DNA of 64,000 nt, from the NCBI RefSeq assembly GCF_026151205.1, contig NC_087077.1, positions 5,294,483-5,358,482 of the forward strand, given 5' to 3'. The position numbers and the translations under genes are program-made. Below, piece by piece: positions 47,059 through 56,405 of the stretch. Position 1 is the first letter of the stretch; the number at the start of each line of letters is the position of its first letter. Origin of the DNA: Bolinopsis microptera (Eukaryota > Ctenophora > Tentaculata > Lobata > Bolinopsidae). The notes below the pieces were generated by a model that was not told the origin of the DNA, did not search any database, and saw only the letters and a list, made by a program, of their open reading frames with translations.

Positions 47059-47667
47059 CCCACATCCAGAAACACGCCATCTTGCAAGGCAGCCTGGGAG
47101 GAAATTTTTTTTTTGGGAGGAAAAACGGGAGAAAAGAGGAAATTTTTGAGAAGTTACTCCTAAATTTCGAAATATTTTTTTGGAATAAAGACAAATTAAT
47201 TGAGGAAATTTTTGAAGAAAACGTTTTGATTGTATAAAAATCAAAGAGGAACATCCTGTCAGTTTTGGAACACAGTGAAATATTCTGATTGGAGAATGCA
47301 GATTGCTGTTGTGAAGTTACCAAATTTACGTGAGTACTTGATTCTTTTCAATCCCAGTTTATTGCTGTCCTACAAATTTCTTTAATGCCAAATGCCGTCT
47401 AAAACACCCTATTTCGCAAAAAATTTCCGGGGGGCTGCGCCCCCTAGCCCCCTCCAAGGGGCTCTGCCCCTGGCCCCCTGCTGGGGGCTGCGCCCCCAGA
47501 CCCCTGCCACAGCTTGCTCGCTTCGCTCGCTGCGCAGATGAATTGGACACGTGGACTCGCTTCGCTCGCCGACAGCCCCCTCCCCAAACTTGCGAGCGAA
47601 GCAAGCGGCCACAGAATTTAGAAAAAAAACGCATCTGGGAGGAAATATAAAACTTTCTGGATGTGGG
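47059..47667. mobile_element. Non-autonomous hAT-like element, 609 bp, 8-bp TSD
   Basis: The perfect 14-bp TIR CCCACATCCAGAAA (47059-47072) is matched by its complement at 47654-47667, and the element is flanked by the direct repeat TGAATTGC (47051-47058 and 47668-47675). An 8-bp target duplication is characteristic of hAT elements and is also known in P and Merlin elements. Just inside both ends is CTGGGAGGAAAT. The right half (about 47425-47625) is a GC-rich island of GGGGGCTGCGCCCCC palindromes and CTTCGCTCGC repeats, strikingly unlike the surrounding AT-rich DNA. There is no transposase. It interrupts an older ORF: removing it and one target copy lets that ORF continue on the minus strand for about 20 more codons. 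Confidence 0.85.
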
Positions 47668-47675
47668 TGAATTGC

Positions 47676-48518
47676 TGTATCATTCCCTTGGTGTACTTGT
47701 AAGTCTTTGGGGATAGTAGCAGAATGTGGTCCAGGTTTCTGTGGCTGATTTCACCGAGGTCACAGGCCTGAACTTCTGTGTTAAAATGTTCTGCTTGTAG
47801 GAACTTCTGCACCTCTCGGAGATGACAGAGCACTGCTGGGTTCTTTTCATTTAGCTGAGTTTTCACAAAGTCATAGTGAATGTCATTTGAGTCATGGAGA
47901 ACCTTGAGGTAGTGTTTGATCGAGATTATTCTTCCCAAAGTTTGGAGTGGTGGCACACCCAGAATGACTTCAAGAATGGCCCCATTATAGGGGCAGGGAT
48001 GAGGTTGTATGAGACTTCTGATAGCTGAATCTCACGTTTGGTGTCCACCTTCTTTCCTCGGTACCCTCGAAGAGCAATAAGAGTTGTTCTCAACATTGCA
48101 AATCTTATCCTTGTTCTCACATGTCTTCCTACATCGAAGTACCTCTCCTTCCTTTTTCTTGCAATGAGGTCTGCTACTCTGTTGACGAACTGCTTACACT
48201 CTTTAGACATTCCTCCAGATGTGAGGAATACAGCCGGGGTGAAGGTAGCCTTCTCCACATTCAACACTCTCTCCAAGTACTCGTCCTTCTTCTCCTTCTC
48301 GTTCTCTTCGTATACTTCTTGAAGAGTTTTTGTCCTGTTTGATAAGCAATTGGGGTGTGAAACCCTTATGTCAAGAAAGGTCTTATCAAATGGAGTCCAA
48401 ACTCCTCTAGCAGATACATCAAGCCGAGCTAGGTCACCTGTTATAGTCTTTGGGTTGAGGCAGTCACCCTCATTTACCTTCTGTAGCTGGGGTTCAACTT
48501 TTACATCATAACATACCT
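47676..48518 (-). pseudogene. C-terminal part of an old retroelement polyprotein (REase-like region)
   Basis: The minus-strand frame 48518-47926 reads CYDVKVEPQLQ, ARLDVSARGVW, KTFLDIRVSHPN, NEKEKKDEYLERVLNVE, FTPAVFLTSGGMSKEC and IALRGYRGK. From memory this is the C-terminal module, with a D-x-R nuclease-like core, of an RT-linked mobile protein common in cnidarian and sponge genomes. After a frame change near 47950 the reading continues with ILGVPPLQTLGRII and HYLKVLHDSNDIHYDF, which may come from a second retroelement. The 5' part was displaced by the LINE insertion and resumes at 54986. The family name is uncertain; the order of motifs is clear. Confidence 0.65.
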
Positions 48519-48581
48519 GTAGCGAATAATGACAAGGAAGGAACATCCATTCTGGAGACAATATCACTCTGTCTCATAAAA

Positions 48582-49466
48582 ATGGACGACCCCGTCACTG
48601 ATTGTACACTGTTATCTGATAGTGAAACAGTAAAATGTGAAAAGGGGACTAAACCAGTGAGCCTTGTGATGGAAGCAAGCACCAATTGCGATGGTGCAGA
48701 ACCGATTCTATCGTACCCCAAAGAACACGATCATATTGAAATTACCCAACGTGCTGATGTGCATGACAAACAGGACACCTCGATTGATCACCCAGAAGAA
48801 GTAGCATCTGATGATACAACCGATGATATTCAAGGATCTGTATTTCGTAATAAGGTGACATCTGTTGATCCTGAAAAAAAGGATTCAACCTCAACCAACA
48901 GTGCTGATCCCTCTGTTACTGAATCAGTGAGTCTCCCTGATAAAGAGGACACTACGATCGACCACCCGGAAAAAGAAGCATCTGAGGATACAACCGATGG
49001 CCCTAAATTGACTAAACTGTTTCTGAGGAAAGAAACATTGGTCCAACTTGCGAACCGCAACTCAAAAAGCAAAATTGTCGATTGGGTGAAGTTATGCCAC
49101 ATGAGGGTGGCGCACACCGCTGAGCTAAATAGGAAGATGGTTCTTGAGCACCTTATAGATGCTTCGCAAGGAAAAGTGAAGCTTCAACCGAGTCTAATCG
49201 AGAAACTTGTCAAAAAACTCAACGATGACGCAGTTTCTGCCGAACTGATGAACATAGGTCTAAAAGTGCCGAAAAATGCAAGAATGCGCAAGGGTGCTCT
49301 CGAGACTTATCTCAATAATGAGTTTAGTACTCTTAACACAAGTGATTACAATGAAACCTGTCATTTGGAAGAGAGTCAAAAAAAATCAAAAAATCCAAAG
49401 CGATCAAGAAACACGGTAAAACCAAAGTATCAGTTGACCCTGATAAAAACACGCAAGCCGGTATGA
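48582..49466 (+). CDS. LINE ORF1a, acidic protein with SAP-like segment
   Basis: 294 residues. The N-terminal half is acidic and Ser/Thr-rich, with an internal duplication of about 20 residues: DKQDTSIDHPEEVASDDTTD (62-81) and DKEDTTIDHPEKEASEDTTD (120-139). Residues 145-250 are helical and basic. About 214-246 (DAVSAELMNIGLKVP...RKGALETYL) resembles the helix-extended-helix SAP nucleic-acid-binding motif. The C-terminus is Lys/Arg-rich. Its stop overlaps the next start as ATGA (49463-49466), suggesting coupled termination-reinitiation. It is the first ORF after the short 5' UTR. By position it is expected to be an RNA-binding ORF1-type protein, but I do not recognise a named family over its full length. 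Confidence 0.75.
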   Translation: MDDPVTDCTLLSDSETVKCEKGTKPVSLVMEASTNCDGAEPILSYPKEHDHIEITQRADVHDKQDTSIDHPEEVASDDTTDDIQGSVFRNKVTSVDPEKKDSTSTNSADPSVTESVSLPDKEDTTIDHPEKEASEDTTDGPKLTKLFLRKETLVQLANRNSKSKIVDWVKLCHMRVAHTAELNRKMVLEHLIDASQGKVKLQPSLIEKLVKKLNDDAVSAELMNIGLKVPKNARMRKGALETYLNNEFSTLNTSDYNETCHLEESQKKSKNPKRSRNTVKPKYQLTLIKTRKPV

Positions 49467-51172
49467 CTACAAGAAATGATATGCCGATAGAAACTAACAT
49501 AACTAAAACGGCTGAATCTGTTCTTGAACCCTCTCCGCCAGACCTAATGAACGAAGAGGACAAGAAGGATAGTAAAAATTCCAATGACTCCACCGAGCAA
49601 GATATAGAGACTAACAGTAACAGCAGTTCAAACATACTAGAGAACGCTCCTAAACCGCGAGTTGAGACTGAAAAGAAGAGTAAGAAGAAATCAGAAACGA
49701 AAAATACAAAGAATGAAGCTAACTGTCCAAAAAAAACAGAGACTGTAAAAGCCCCACGTTCTCAAAATGCCCCAGTATTTCCGGGCATGGAACTCATGAA
49801 ACCACTAAAAACCTTGGAAACGAGTTTGTTAAAGATCCAAAATAATGTCTCTTGTCAAGAAGAGCAAATCAGGCTCCTTCAAGAAAAAGATCAAGGCCAC
49901 GTGAAAATCGCTAAAATGAGCGAGTGTCTCTGTCAGGCAGAGTTAACTGAGCTCAGAAGCCAGATGGACACTTTGCTGCAAACTATTGAAGTCCAACAAG
50001 GAACTCTACTGCAGCTGACCGAGATGAAAGATGAAATAAATCTTATGAAAGAGCAAATTGCTGAAATCCCAGAACTTTTGCAAGCTGCGCTCATGGCCAA
50101 AAGGGTCCAGAGAACCATAATAGAGAATGAACACACGTATAGCAAAAGAGCCCACCATGAGACCGCAGATTCATCAGTGGAAATGGCCCTTGGGGTTGTA
50201 ATAAACTCAGATAAAATCGACGTATCAGATCACGTCGAGGTTGTAACAGAGCATGAGTTTATCCCCAACTCTCCACCTAAATCTATACCCGTCATTGCGA
50301 GCAAACATAGTCGGGCAGATTCATTAAATTTCCCCATCAACTATGACCCGGGACCGTACCAGCATGTCAATAAACCTGCATCTACTGAGACTCAAATGCC
50401 AAACCCAGAAGTAACCGATGCCACTATCAAAACGATCCCAATGCCATGTGCAACAACACATGTTCCTGAGATTCCTGTAAGTGAAACAGAAACCTCTGAT
50501 CCACTCATATCAGAGAACAATGTTGGATTGGGTTGGACACTGATTGAAAAGCGCAGAAAAGAGAAAACCCCAACTAATAACAAACGAAAATGTTTAATAG
50601 TGCATGATCATTTTTTCGAAGACTTTGCGAGTTCAAAGTTCACATCAGCTTTCTACATTGATCGACATAAAGTAAAGTCCATCAGTAGTATTATCAGTCG
50701 AGGTGGGCTAATCTCTAAGGCGCGTAATCTAAAATCAGATCTTATTTATATTCACGCTGGACTGGAAGATTTGTATAAAAACAAAACCACCCCAAAAGAC
50801 CTCATTGCAAATTACAAAAAACTTGTATATGATCTATTGGAATCTACATCAGCTAAAGTATGCATTTCGCTGATGATCCCAATACCAGGACTACCGGACA
50901 TAAATGAAGACATATTATACGTTAACAAAGAAGTTTCGAACTTTGTCTCGTACTTAAGAAGGCGAGGAAACTTTGCAGACAGAATATACTGCTCTTGTAA
51001 CGAACGTCTTGGAGGATTCGTTACAAGACTAACCAACTCCCAAAATAGAGACCTCTCTATTAACGAGAACGGAAAGAGGTTACTCTGGTTGAGGCTCAAA
51101 GATTGCTTTTATAGATGCCTTGACCTACCGAACCCTAGCTCACTCTCAAAGGAACGGACTCTAAATGAATAA
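49463..51172 (+). CDS. LINE ORF1b, coiled coil plus degenerate SGNH/esterase-like domain
   Basis: 569 residues. The N-terminal 100 are charged and low-complexity, 110-205 is a predicted coiled coil (LKTLETSLLKIQNNV...LLQTIEVQQGTLLQLTEMKDEI), and a variable linker follows. Residues 370-560 match the outline of the esterase-like domain in CR1/L2 ORF1 proteins: a LIVHDHFFEDF strand, IYIHAGLEDLYKN, ISLMIPIPG and DLSINENGKRLL. At each catalytic position the residue is replaced: GDS reads HDH, GxND reads GLED, and DxxH reads DLSI. The domain is therefore probably structural or RNA-binding, not hydrolytic. It starts inside the stop of ORF1a (ATGA) and its stop overlaps ORF2 (ATGAATAA). Confidence 0.75.
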   Translation: MTTRNDMPIETNITKTAESVLEPSPPDLMNEEDKKDSKNSNDSTEQDIETNSNSSSNILENAPKPRVETEKKSKKKSETKNTKNEANCPKKTETVKAPRSQNAPVFPGMELMKPLKTLETSLLKIQNNVSCQEEQIRLLQEKDQGHVKIAKMSECLCQAELTELRSQMDTLLQTIEVQQGTLLQLTEMKDEINLMKEQIAEIPELLQAALMAKRVQRTIIENEHTYSKRAHHETADSSVEMALGVVINSDKIDVSDHVEVVTEHEFIPNSPPKSIPVIASKHSRADSLNFPINYDPGPYQHVNKPASTETQMPNPEVTDATIKTIPMPCATTHVPEIPVSETETSDPLISENNVGLGWTLIEKRRKEKTPTNNKRKCLIVHDHFFEDFASSKFTSAFYIDRHKVKSISSIISRGGLISKARNLKSDLIYIHAGLEDLYKNKTTPKDLIANYKKLVYDLLESTSAKVCISLMIPIPGLPDINEDILYVNKEVSNFVSYLRRRGNFADRIYCSCNERLGGFVTRLTNSQNRDLSINENGKRLLWLRLKDCFYRCLDLPNPSSLSKERTLNE

Positions 51173-54100
51173 AACACACAGATTGCCTCCTGTCGCACAA
51201 AAGGTCACTATGCTCGAAAACCTCCCAATTTTATCATGGAACATCCACGACTCGGTTATGAGCCAAGAAGGGCCAAAAATGGAAGACAGTGACTTTGTCA
51301 ACATCCTGACACAAAGCAGCGTTTTTTGCCTGCAAGAAACCAAACAGGAGTTTTTTCTCCCCAACTATGAGTGCTTCAACAGCACAAGAAAAGGCTCTCG
51401 ATCGGGTGGAATTTGCATTGGGGTACATCGCTCAATTTCAAAACAAGTAAAGCTAGTCAAAACAAATTGCCCTGACTTCCAAGCTATTACTTTCTATCCC
51501 AATGATATGGAAAACAAGTTCACCATCATCAATGTCTACGACTCACCAGAGCAGTCGTCGTACAAGTCAAAACGCAAAGCTGGAGATGGCTCCCCTTACA
51601 TGACAACATTAGAGCACCTCCTTGACTTTAAAGCTCAGAATCCCGATCTTGGCAAGATCTTGCTGGTGGGTGACCTAAATGCCCGTACTGGAAACACAAA
51701 CTTCGACTTTGAAGATGACGACCCTAACTCTGAACCAGATGAAATCCCCTCCAGCCATCCAAAGACTAGCGGGAGAGTAAGCAAGGACCAAGTACTTAAC
51801 TCTAGGGGTAACATACTATTAGATTTCCTCGCTTGTAATCGACTATCGCTGCTAAATGGTAATACACTGGGAGACATCTTTGGGGAATATACCTCTGTCA
51901 ACTACAATGGTGCCAGCGTAGTTGACTATATGGCAGTCACACCTGAATTGTTTGAATCAGTGCTGTCATTCCAAGTGCAGAATCTTAACAAATTTTCTGA
52001 CCACAAGCCGTGCATCTGCAAAATAAAGCACAAACACAACTTGGTTGATGCAGAGGATCTACTAGAAACACTAGAAGACGCACCTAAAAAATACAAATGG
52101 GATAATGAGGACGAGAAACTTCAATTTCAGTTTCATGCGATCCAGAATTCGCCAGAATTTGTTCAGAAAATAACCCGAATCGCGGAAACCCAATGCACAG
52201 ACAGAGAACAAGTTTTGTGTCTTAATGAAGAACTCGTATCTATCTTCCAAGACATTGCCGATGTTATTCTTCCGAAAAAGGGCCCGAAGAACAAGCCAGA
52301 TAGGAAAATAGTGAGCGGAAAAAGAAAAAGGAGACAAAGGATGAAGCCCAAAGCTCCGTGGTTTGATGTAAGTTGTATAAACGGCAAGCGGGAGTTGAAC
52401 AAACTGTCCAAAAGTTACGGCAAAAATCCTACGAATAAAAATCTCAGAGACTCTTACTATGAAAGTCGACGATCATATCGGAAACTCATAAAACTTAAAA
52501 AGTCTGCATTCATAGAGGACCTATGTAGTGACATCGATCGAGGCAAAAATATTAACTGGTCCCGTTTCAAGAGGCTTAAAGATATGAAGACAAATGGAAG
52601 CAAATTGGACGTCTTTGACATGCTTAACTTCAGCAAATTCTTCAAAGAGCTGTATAGTAAACCATCGATCAGCCCAAAGAAAATAAAAGAACTACAAGAC
52701 GAAATGGACAGAGATGCCACCCAGCAAACACTCACAGAAATCCTTGACCAAGACATAAGCTCCGAAGAACTGTTGGCTTGTACTCGAGTGCTCAAGAAAG
52801 GGAAAGCAGTGTCGGAGGATTTAATCCCAAATGAATTTCTCAAACTCTCTGGAAAACATATGCAGTGCGCTATACTGCATCTCTTTAACCTATGTCTATC
52901 ACACAGAGTTTATCCCTGGGGAACATCTGTTGTGACGCCTCTGCACAAAAAAGGCAACATCTACGATCCCAATAACTATAGGGCAATTGCAGTAGCCAGC
53001 AACGTGGGAAAACTGTTTGCAAGTATTCTCCTCCAGAGACTTATAAAATTCCGTGCTGAGACAAACCCTGACACCCCCAATCAACTGGGGTTTTGCAAAA
53101 ACGCGCAAACAGCAGATCATATATTGACACTGTCGACTTGCATAGAAAAATATGTAAAAGCTAACAAAGGCAGATTGTTCTCCTGTTTTGTTGACTACGC
53201 CAAAGCGTTTGATACAGTCTGCCGGGAGGCACTCTTGTACAAACTCTGGAAACTAGGCATCAAAGGAAGATTCTTTGGTTGCATGGAGTTCATGTACACA
53301 AACTCCAAAGCAAAAATCAAGCTCTTGAACAAGCTCTCTGAAAAGATCGATGTTCTTTGCGGGACTGAACAAGGACACCCCATGTCTCCAGAACTCTTCA
53401 AATGCTTCATACACCAACTATCAGAAGACCTTAATTCTATGGAAAATGTCGAAGTACCGTTACTGAAAAGTACTAGAGTAACCCACCTCCTCTGGGCCGA
53501 TGACCTGATTCTGCTGGCTCTCGATCAAGAGAGTCTTCAAAGAATGTTAGAAGTTTTACATACCTACTGTCAAGAGTGGGGGTTATCGGTTAACATATCA
53601 AAAACAGCAATTATGGTGTTTAACCGGGCAGGACGGGTGCTCAAGGACAGTACTAATTTTGTCTACGGGGAAATGACCTTGCCATCAGTGCGTGAGTACA
53701 CATATCTTGGAATTACATTCACACTCACGGGATCTTTAAAACTTGCCCAGATAAAGCTTAGACAAAAAGGGCTCCGGAGCTACTTCTCTCTCAAGAGTAT
53801 GCTTGACCTTCGATACCTCCGGAAGACAACTGTGTTTAAGCTTTTCGACACTCTGATTGTTCCTGTTCTATCCTACGGGTGTCAGATCTGGCTTCCCATG
53901 ACAAATTTCATGTCTATCTTTGCCTCGGGGAGTTATCCGGCTACTCAGGATACAGCAAAAGACCCCCTGGAGAAAGTTCACCTATCATTTATGAAATGGA
54001 CTATGAATGTCAACAAATCGACTTCAAACACCGCTGTGTGGGGTGACACTGGAAGATACCCGCTTGCCATCGAGCTTACGTCCCAAGTCTATAGCTACCT

Positions 54101-54800
54101 CGGGAGGTTGGAGGGACTTGACAAAGAGGGATGCTCTTCTTTAGTAAGGCACGCTTACGCCGAGCAGAGGGATCTGAATCTGTTATGGTTCTCCCGGCTG
54201 GAATCCACCAAGAACACAGTGAAACAACTGACAGGAGGAAGTGATATCTCAAACCCGCTCGAAATCAGCGAGGCTATGAAAACCCTTTTCGTTCAACAAT
54301 GGAACAAAGAGCGAAAACTCAACAGAAAACTAGGATTCTACAACCTCATCAAGGCAAGCTTCGGTTGCGAAACATACCTGTCGATCAACCTACGGCCACA
54401 GCAGACTAGGAGACTTGCGCAACTCAGAACAAGCTCGCATCAATACAACATCGAAACTGGAAGACATGGCATGCATCGACATAAACTTTCGAATAGGGCA
54501 TGCAAACACTGTTCCACTACAGATGCGGAGTCACTCGATCTTCTTCTAGAGCTTCCTTTCCCTGATCCAATCATCGAAGATGAACTTCATGTATTGCGTA
54601 CTTGCCCTCTCTATGAAGATCTCCGCCACTGTTTGTCCCAACAAAGTAAAACATTACTCTTCTCTGACATTGGACAGATCTTCGCACACCCTTCAACCAT
54701 CGGAGACCTAGGAAGGTTCCTTACCAAAGCTCATGAACGAAGATTCCCTAAAGCGTCCTCCAAACAAATTCCTAACATTAACAATATTGCCAAATTATAA
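51165..54800 (+). CDS. LINE ORF2, AP endonuclease and reverse transcriptase
   Basis: 1211 residues, uninterrupted. Residues 1-290 form an apurinic-like endonuclease with the expected residues: N26 (LSWNIHD), E58 (LQETK), D169/N171 (GDLNAR), a SVVDYM segment, and D279/H280 (SDHKP). Residues 520-860 form the reverse transcriptase: KKGKAVSEDLIPNEF, D677 in FVDYAKAFDT, TEQGHPMSPELF, D779/D780 in LLWADDLI, and YTYLGITF. The C-terminus carries a zinc-knuckle, C1113-x2-C1116-x25-H1142-x4-C1147. The protein would nick target DNA and prime reverse transcription of its own mRNA. The start codon is the first ATG after, and overlapping, the ORF1b stop. No RNase H domain was seen. Confidence 0.93.
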   Translation: MNKTHRLPPVAQKVTMLENLPILSWNIHDSVMSQEGPKMEDSDFVNILTQSSVFCLQETKQEFFLPNYECFNSTRKGSRSGGICIGVHRSISKQVKLVKTNCPDFQAITFYPNDMENKFTIINVYDSPEQSSYKSKRKAGDGSPYMTTLEHLLDFKAQNPDLGKILLVGDLNARTGNTNFDFEDDDPNSEPDEIPSSHPKTSGRVSKDQVLNSRGNILLDFLACNRLSLLNGNTLGDIFGEYTSVNYNGASVVDYMAVTPELFESVLSFQVQNLNKFSDHKPCICKIKHKHNLVDAEDLLETLEDAPKKYKWDNEDEKLQFQFHAIQNSPEFVQKITRIAETQCTDREQVLCLNEELVSIFQDIADVILPKKGPKNKPDRKIVSGKRKRRQRMKPKAPWFDVSCINGKRELNKLSKSYGKNPTNKNLRDSYYESRRSYRKLIKLKKSAFIEDLCSDIDRGKNINWSRFKRLKDMKTNGSKLDVFDMLNFSKFFKELYSKPSISPKKIKELQDEMDRDATQQTLTEILDQDISSEELLACTRVLKKGKAVSEDLIPNEFLKLSGKHMQCAILHLFNLCLSHRVYPWGTSVVTPLHKKGNIYDPNNYRAIAVASNVGKLFASILLQRLIKFRAETNPDTPNQLGFCKNAQTADHILTLSTCIEKYVKANKGRLFSCFVDYAKAFDTVCREALLYKLWKLGIKGRFFGCMEFMYTNSKAKIKLLNKLSEKIDVLCGTEQGHPMSPELFKCFIHQLSEDLNSMENVEVPLLKSTRVTHLLWADDLILLALDQESLQRMLEVLHTYCQEWGLSVNISKTAIMVFNRAGRVLKDSTNFVYGEMTLPSVREYTYLGITFTLTGSLKLAQIKLRQKGLRSYFSLKSMLDLRYLRKTTVFKLFDTLIVPVLSYGCQIWLPMTNFMSIFASGSYPATQDTAKDPLEKVHLSFMKWTMNVNKSTSNTAVWGDTGRYPLAIELTSQVYSYLGRLEGLDKEGCSSLVRHAYAEQRDLNLLWFSRLESTKNTVKQLTGGSDISNPLEISEAMKTLFVQQWNKERKLNRKLGFYNLIKASFGCETYLSINLRPQQTRRLAQLRTSSHQYNIETGRHGMHRHKLSNRACKHCSTTDAESLDLLLELPFPDPIIEDELHVLRTCPLYEDLRHCLSQQSKTLLFSDIGQIFAHPSTIGDLGRFLTKAHERRFPKASSKQIPNINNIAKL

Positions 54801-54985
54801 TCTTTGACTCGGAACACTTTCAGAAAAGTTCAGTTAAATTATTAAGTATTTTGAATCTCACTCTTAAGATTTACAGGGTTCATTGTATATATTGTATACT
54901 TTATGACTTTTGGGTAAATTTAATTTTTTATATCTGGTCAGACATTACCATTGTAATTTGACTTTTGAATCGTTTAATCCGTTTA

Positions 54986-55280
54986 ATACCTCACGAAGGA
55001 GATTTGCCATTGTGTCTCTGATGTTGGTGTGGGTCATTATCACGTAGCCCCCTACACATGTCAGATAGCATGGTATAGTTTACATAACAAGTTGAAACAG
55101 TGGTCACATAAAATGATGTGAAATTTTTCAATGATCTGGCTAATATTAAAAACACAAATACCCAAGATGAAGCTCTCCTAAATTTGGCAAGTAAATTCGT
55201 CGTTGTCTTTGGAGTTGGTCCCAGAAATGTAGTATTTCTCGAAGAGGACAAATCTGAGAATATTTTAATCAAAATCACCT
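54986..55280 (-). pseudogene. Displaced middle part of the old retroelement ORF
   Basis: Directly right of the LINE the minus strand encodes HTNIRDTMANLLREV, which fits onto CYDVKVEPQLQ on the other side of the LINE. Upstream, after a frameshift near 55050, comes CYVNYTMLSDMCRG, matching the Cys-rich plus GG(F/Y)V-x-x-(R/T)H-N-x-(I)RD arrangement of the same family. The element was therefore already frameshifted, or decayed after the LINE landed. Further upstream the similarity fades. Confidence 0.6.
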
Positions 55281-55533
55281 AGCCAACCTATATATGTATA
55301 TTGTATATTATATGCATAAACTTTTAGTTAGTTACTATACGTTGGCGGACACATAAAACGCACGTAATCGGGTAGTAGAGGCTCTTACGGGCAAAAAGGC
55401 GTGTTTTCTGCTACGAGTTTAGAGACCTAACCGCTAATTGGACACAATAGTATGATGTCTAAGAATAGGGGTGTTAATCTGGTTTAAAAACCATTGCATC
55501 CATTTAATTTGATTAATAGCCTAATACAAAATA

Positions 55534-56260
55534 GCGTGATGCACTATTGGGCTGCGCCGCGCATTAAATAATATTTATCGGTAGATCGGCGAGATGCACC
55601 ACTGGGCCACGCAGAGCCCAGTGGTTCAACCAATTTTCCACGCTTCATGCTACCATGATCATTATGAGCCTAACATATTTTTTTCGGTTTTCTGAAATCC
55701 GTACTTATGACTTAGTAGTATTTTGTATCACGTTGTGATCCCCACGGTCGTTTCACTATGGTTCACTTTAGTCCTGACGATACAGGGGGAGCCGTACACT
55801 TCGTGCGCGGCGGGTCATACAACGTATGACAAGAAGTATAAAGTATTGACTTACGTTGCATGCCACTTTTCGAAGCGCGCGCCGCTGATATTTGTGATAC
55901 GTAACATGTATCAAATAAAGTATATAGTACCTACCTCTCGATTTAAAATTTTTAAAGTTTTTTCCTGAAACTATTTTTGTTCTTTGATCATGTTTCATGC
56001 TACTCTGATCATTATGCGAGCGTGCTAAATCACTCTACAGTCGATCTTCGAGATTATTCTAAAAGGGCCCCCAACAGTTGAAACCAACTTAATTCAATGT
56101 ATTTTCAGACGCTGATTCCGAATCACCCCGGCCCCAATGACATAGGCAATAGGTTTAAAATTGGATTGACGCTGTCTTGTAGCGCGATGCACTACTGGGT
56201 CGCGCGCGCGCATCCAATAATGCTTCTCGCAACCACGTATGCAGATCGGCGAGATGCGAA
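55534..56260. repeat. Two copies of a GCGC-rich dispersed repeat
   Basis: 55534-55605 and 56182-56258 share GCG(T/C)GATGCACTA(T/C)TGGG, a run of GCGC, GCAT(T/C)(A/C)AATAAT and GATCGGCGAGATGC in the same order. A short frame across the second copy has no recognisable domain. Confidence 0.55.
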
Positions 56261-56405
56261 GGATTGACATCGTGAATCAAACGCTGTCTGGCTGTCAACC
56301 CATCGAGATCGTTGCTCTGATGATGCGAAGCAATAATGATAGTTTGCGCGTCGAAGCCCCCCAAGGTTAAAATGCTCCCCTGACGAAAAACTGTCTCGAT
56401 CACGT
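56018..56405. repeat. Dispersed repeat copy interrupted by two insertions
   Basis: Three blocks lie in order: GCGTGCTAAATCACTCTACA... (56022-56082), CGCTGATTCCGAATCACCCC (56110-56129), and TTAAAATGCTCCCCTG...GATCACGTG (56367-56405). The same three blocks are nearly contiguous at 60898-61048. Here they are separated by about 30 bp and about 240 bp. The second gap contains one of the GCGC-rich repeats. Confidence 0.65.

Larger units (their letters stand above)
48519..54985 (+). mobile_element. Full-length CR1/L2-like LINE with three overlapping ORFs
   Basis: A 6467-bp non-LTR retrotransposon flanked by the 6-bp target duplication ATACCT (48513-48518 and 54986-54991). The 5' UTR is about 63 bp. 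Three ORFs follow without stops or frameshifts (48582-49466, 49463-51172, 51165-54800), then a 185-bp 3' UTR ending in a short CGTTTAATC-type repeat and no poly-A. Intact ORFs, full length and clean target duplications suggest a recent insertion. The clade is inferred from the AP-endonuclease, an esterase-like ORF1 domain and a repeat-type 3' end, which fits the CR1/L2/jockey group. Confidence 0.9.

Noticed and set aside
55105-55278. Plus-strand open stretch with a protein-like sequence (GVGPRNVVFLEED)
   Set aside because: No start codon, 57 codons, and it is opposite the decayed retroelement. Kept only as a curiosity.
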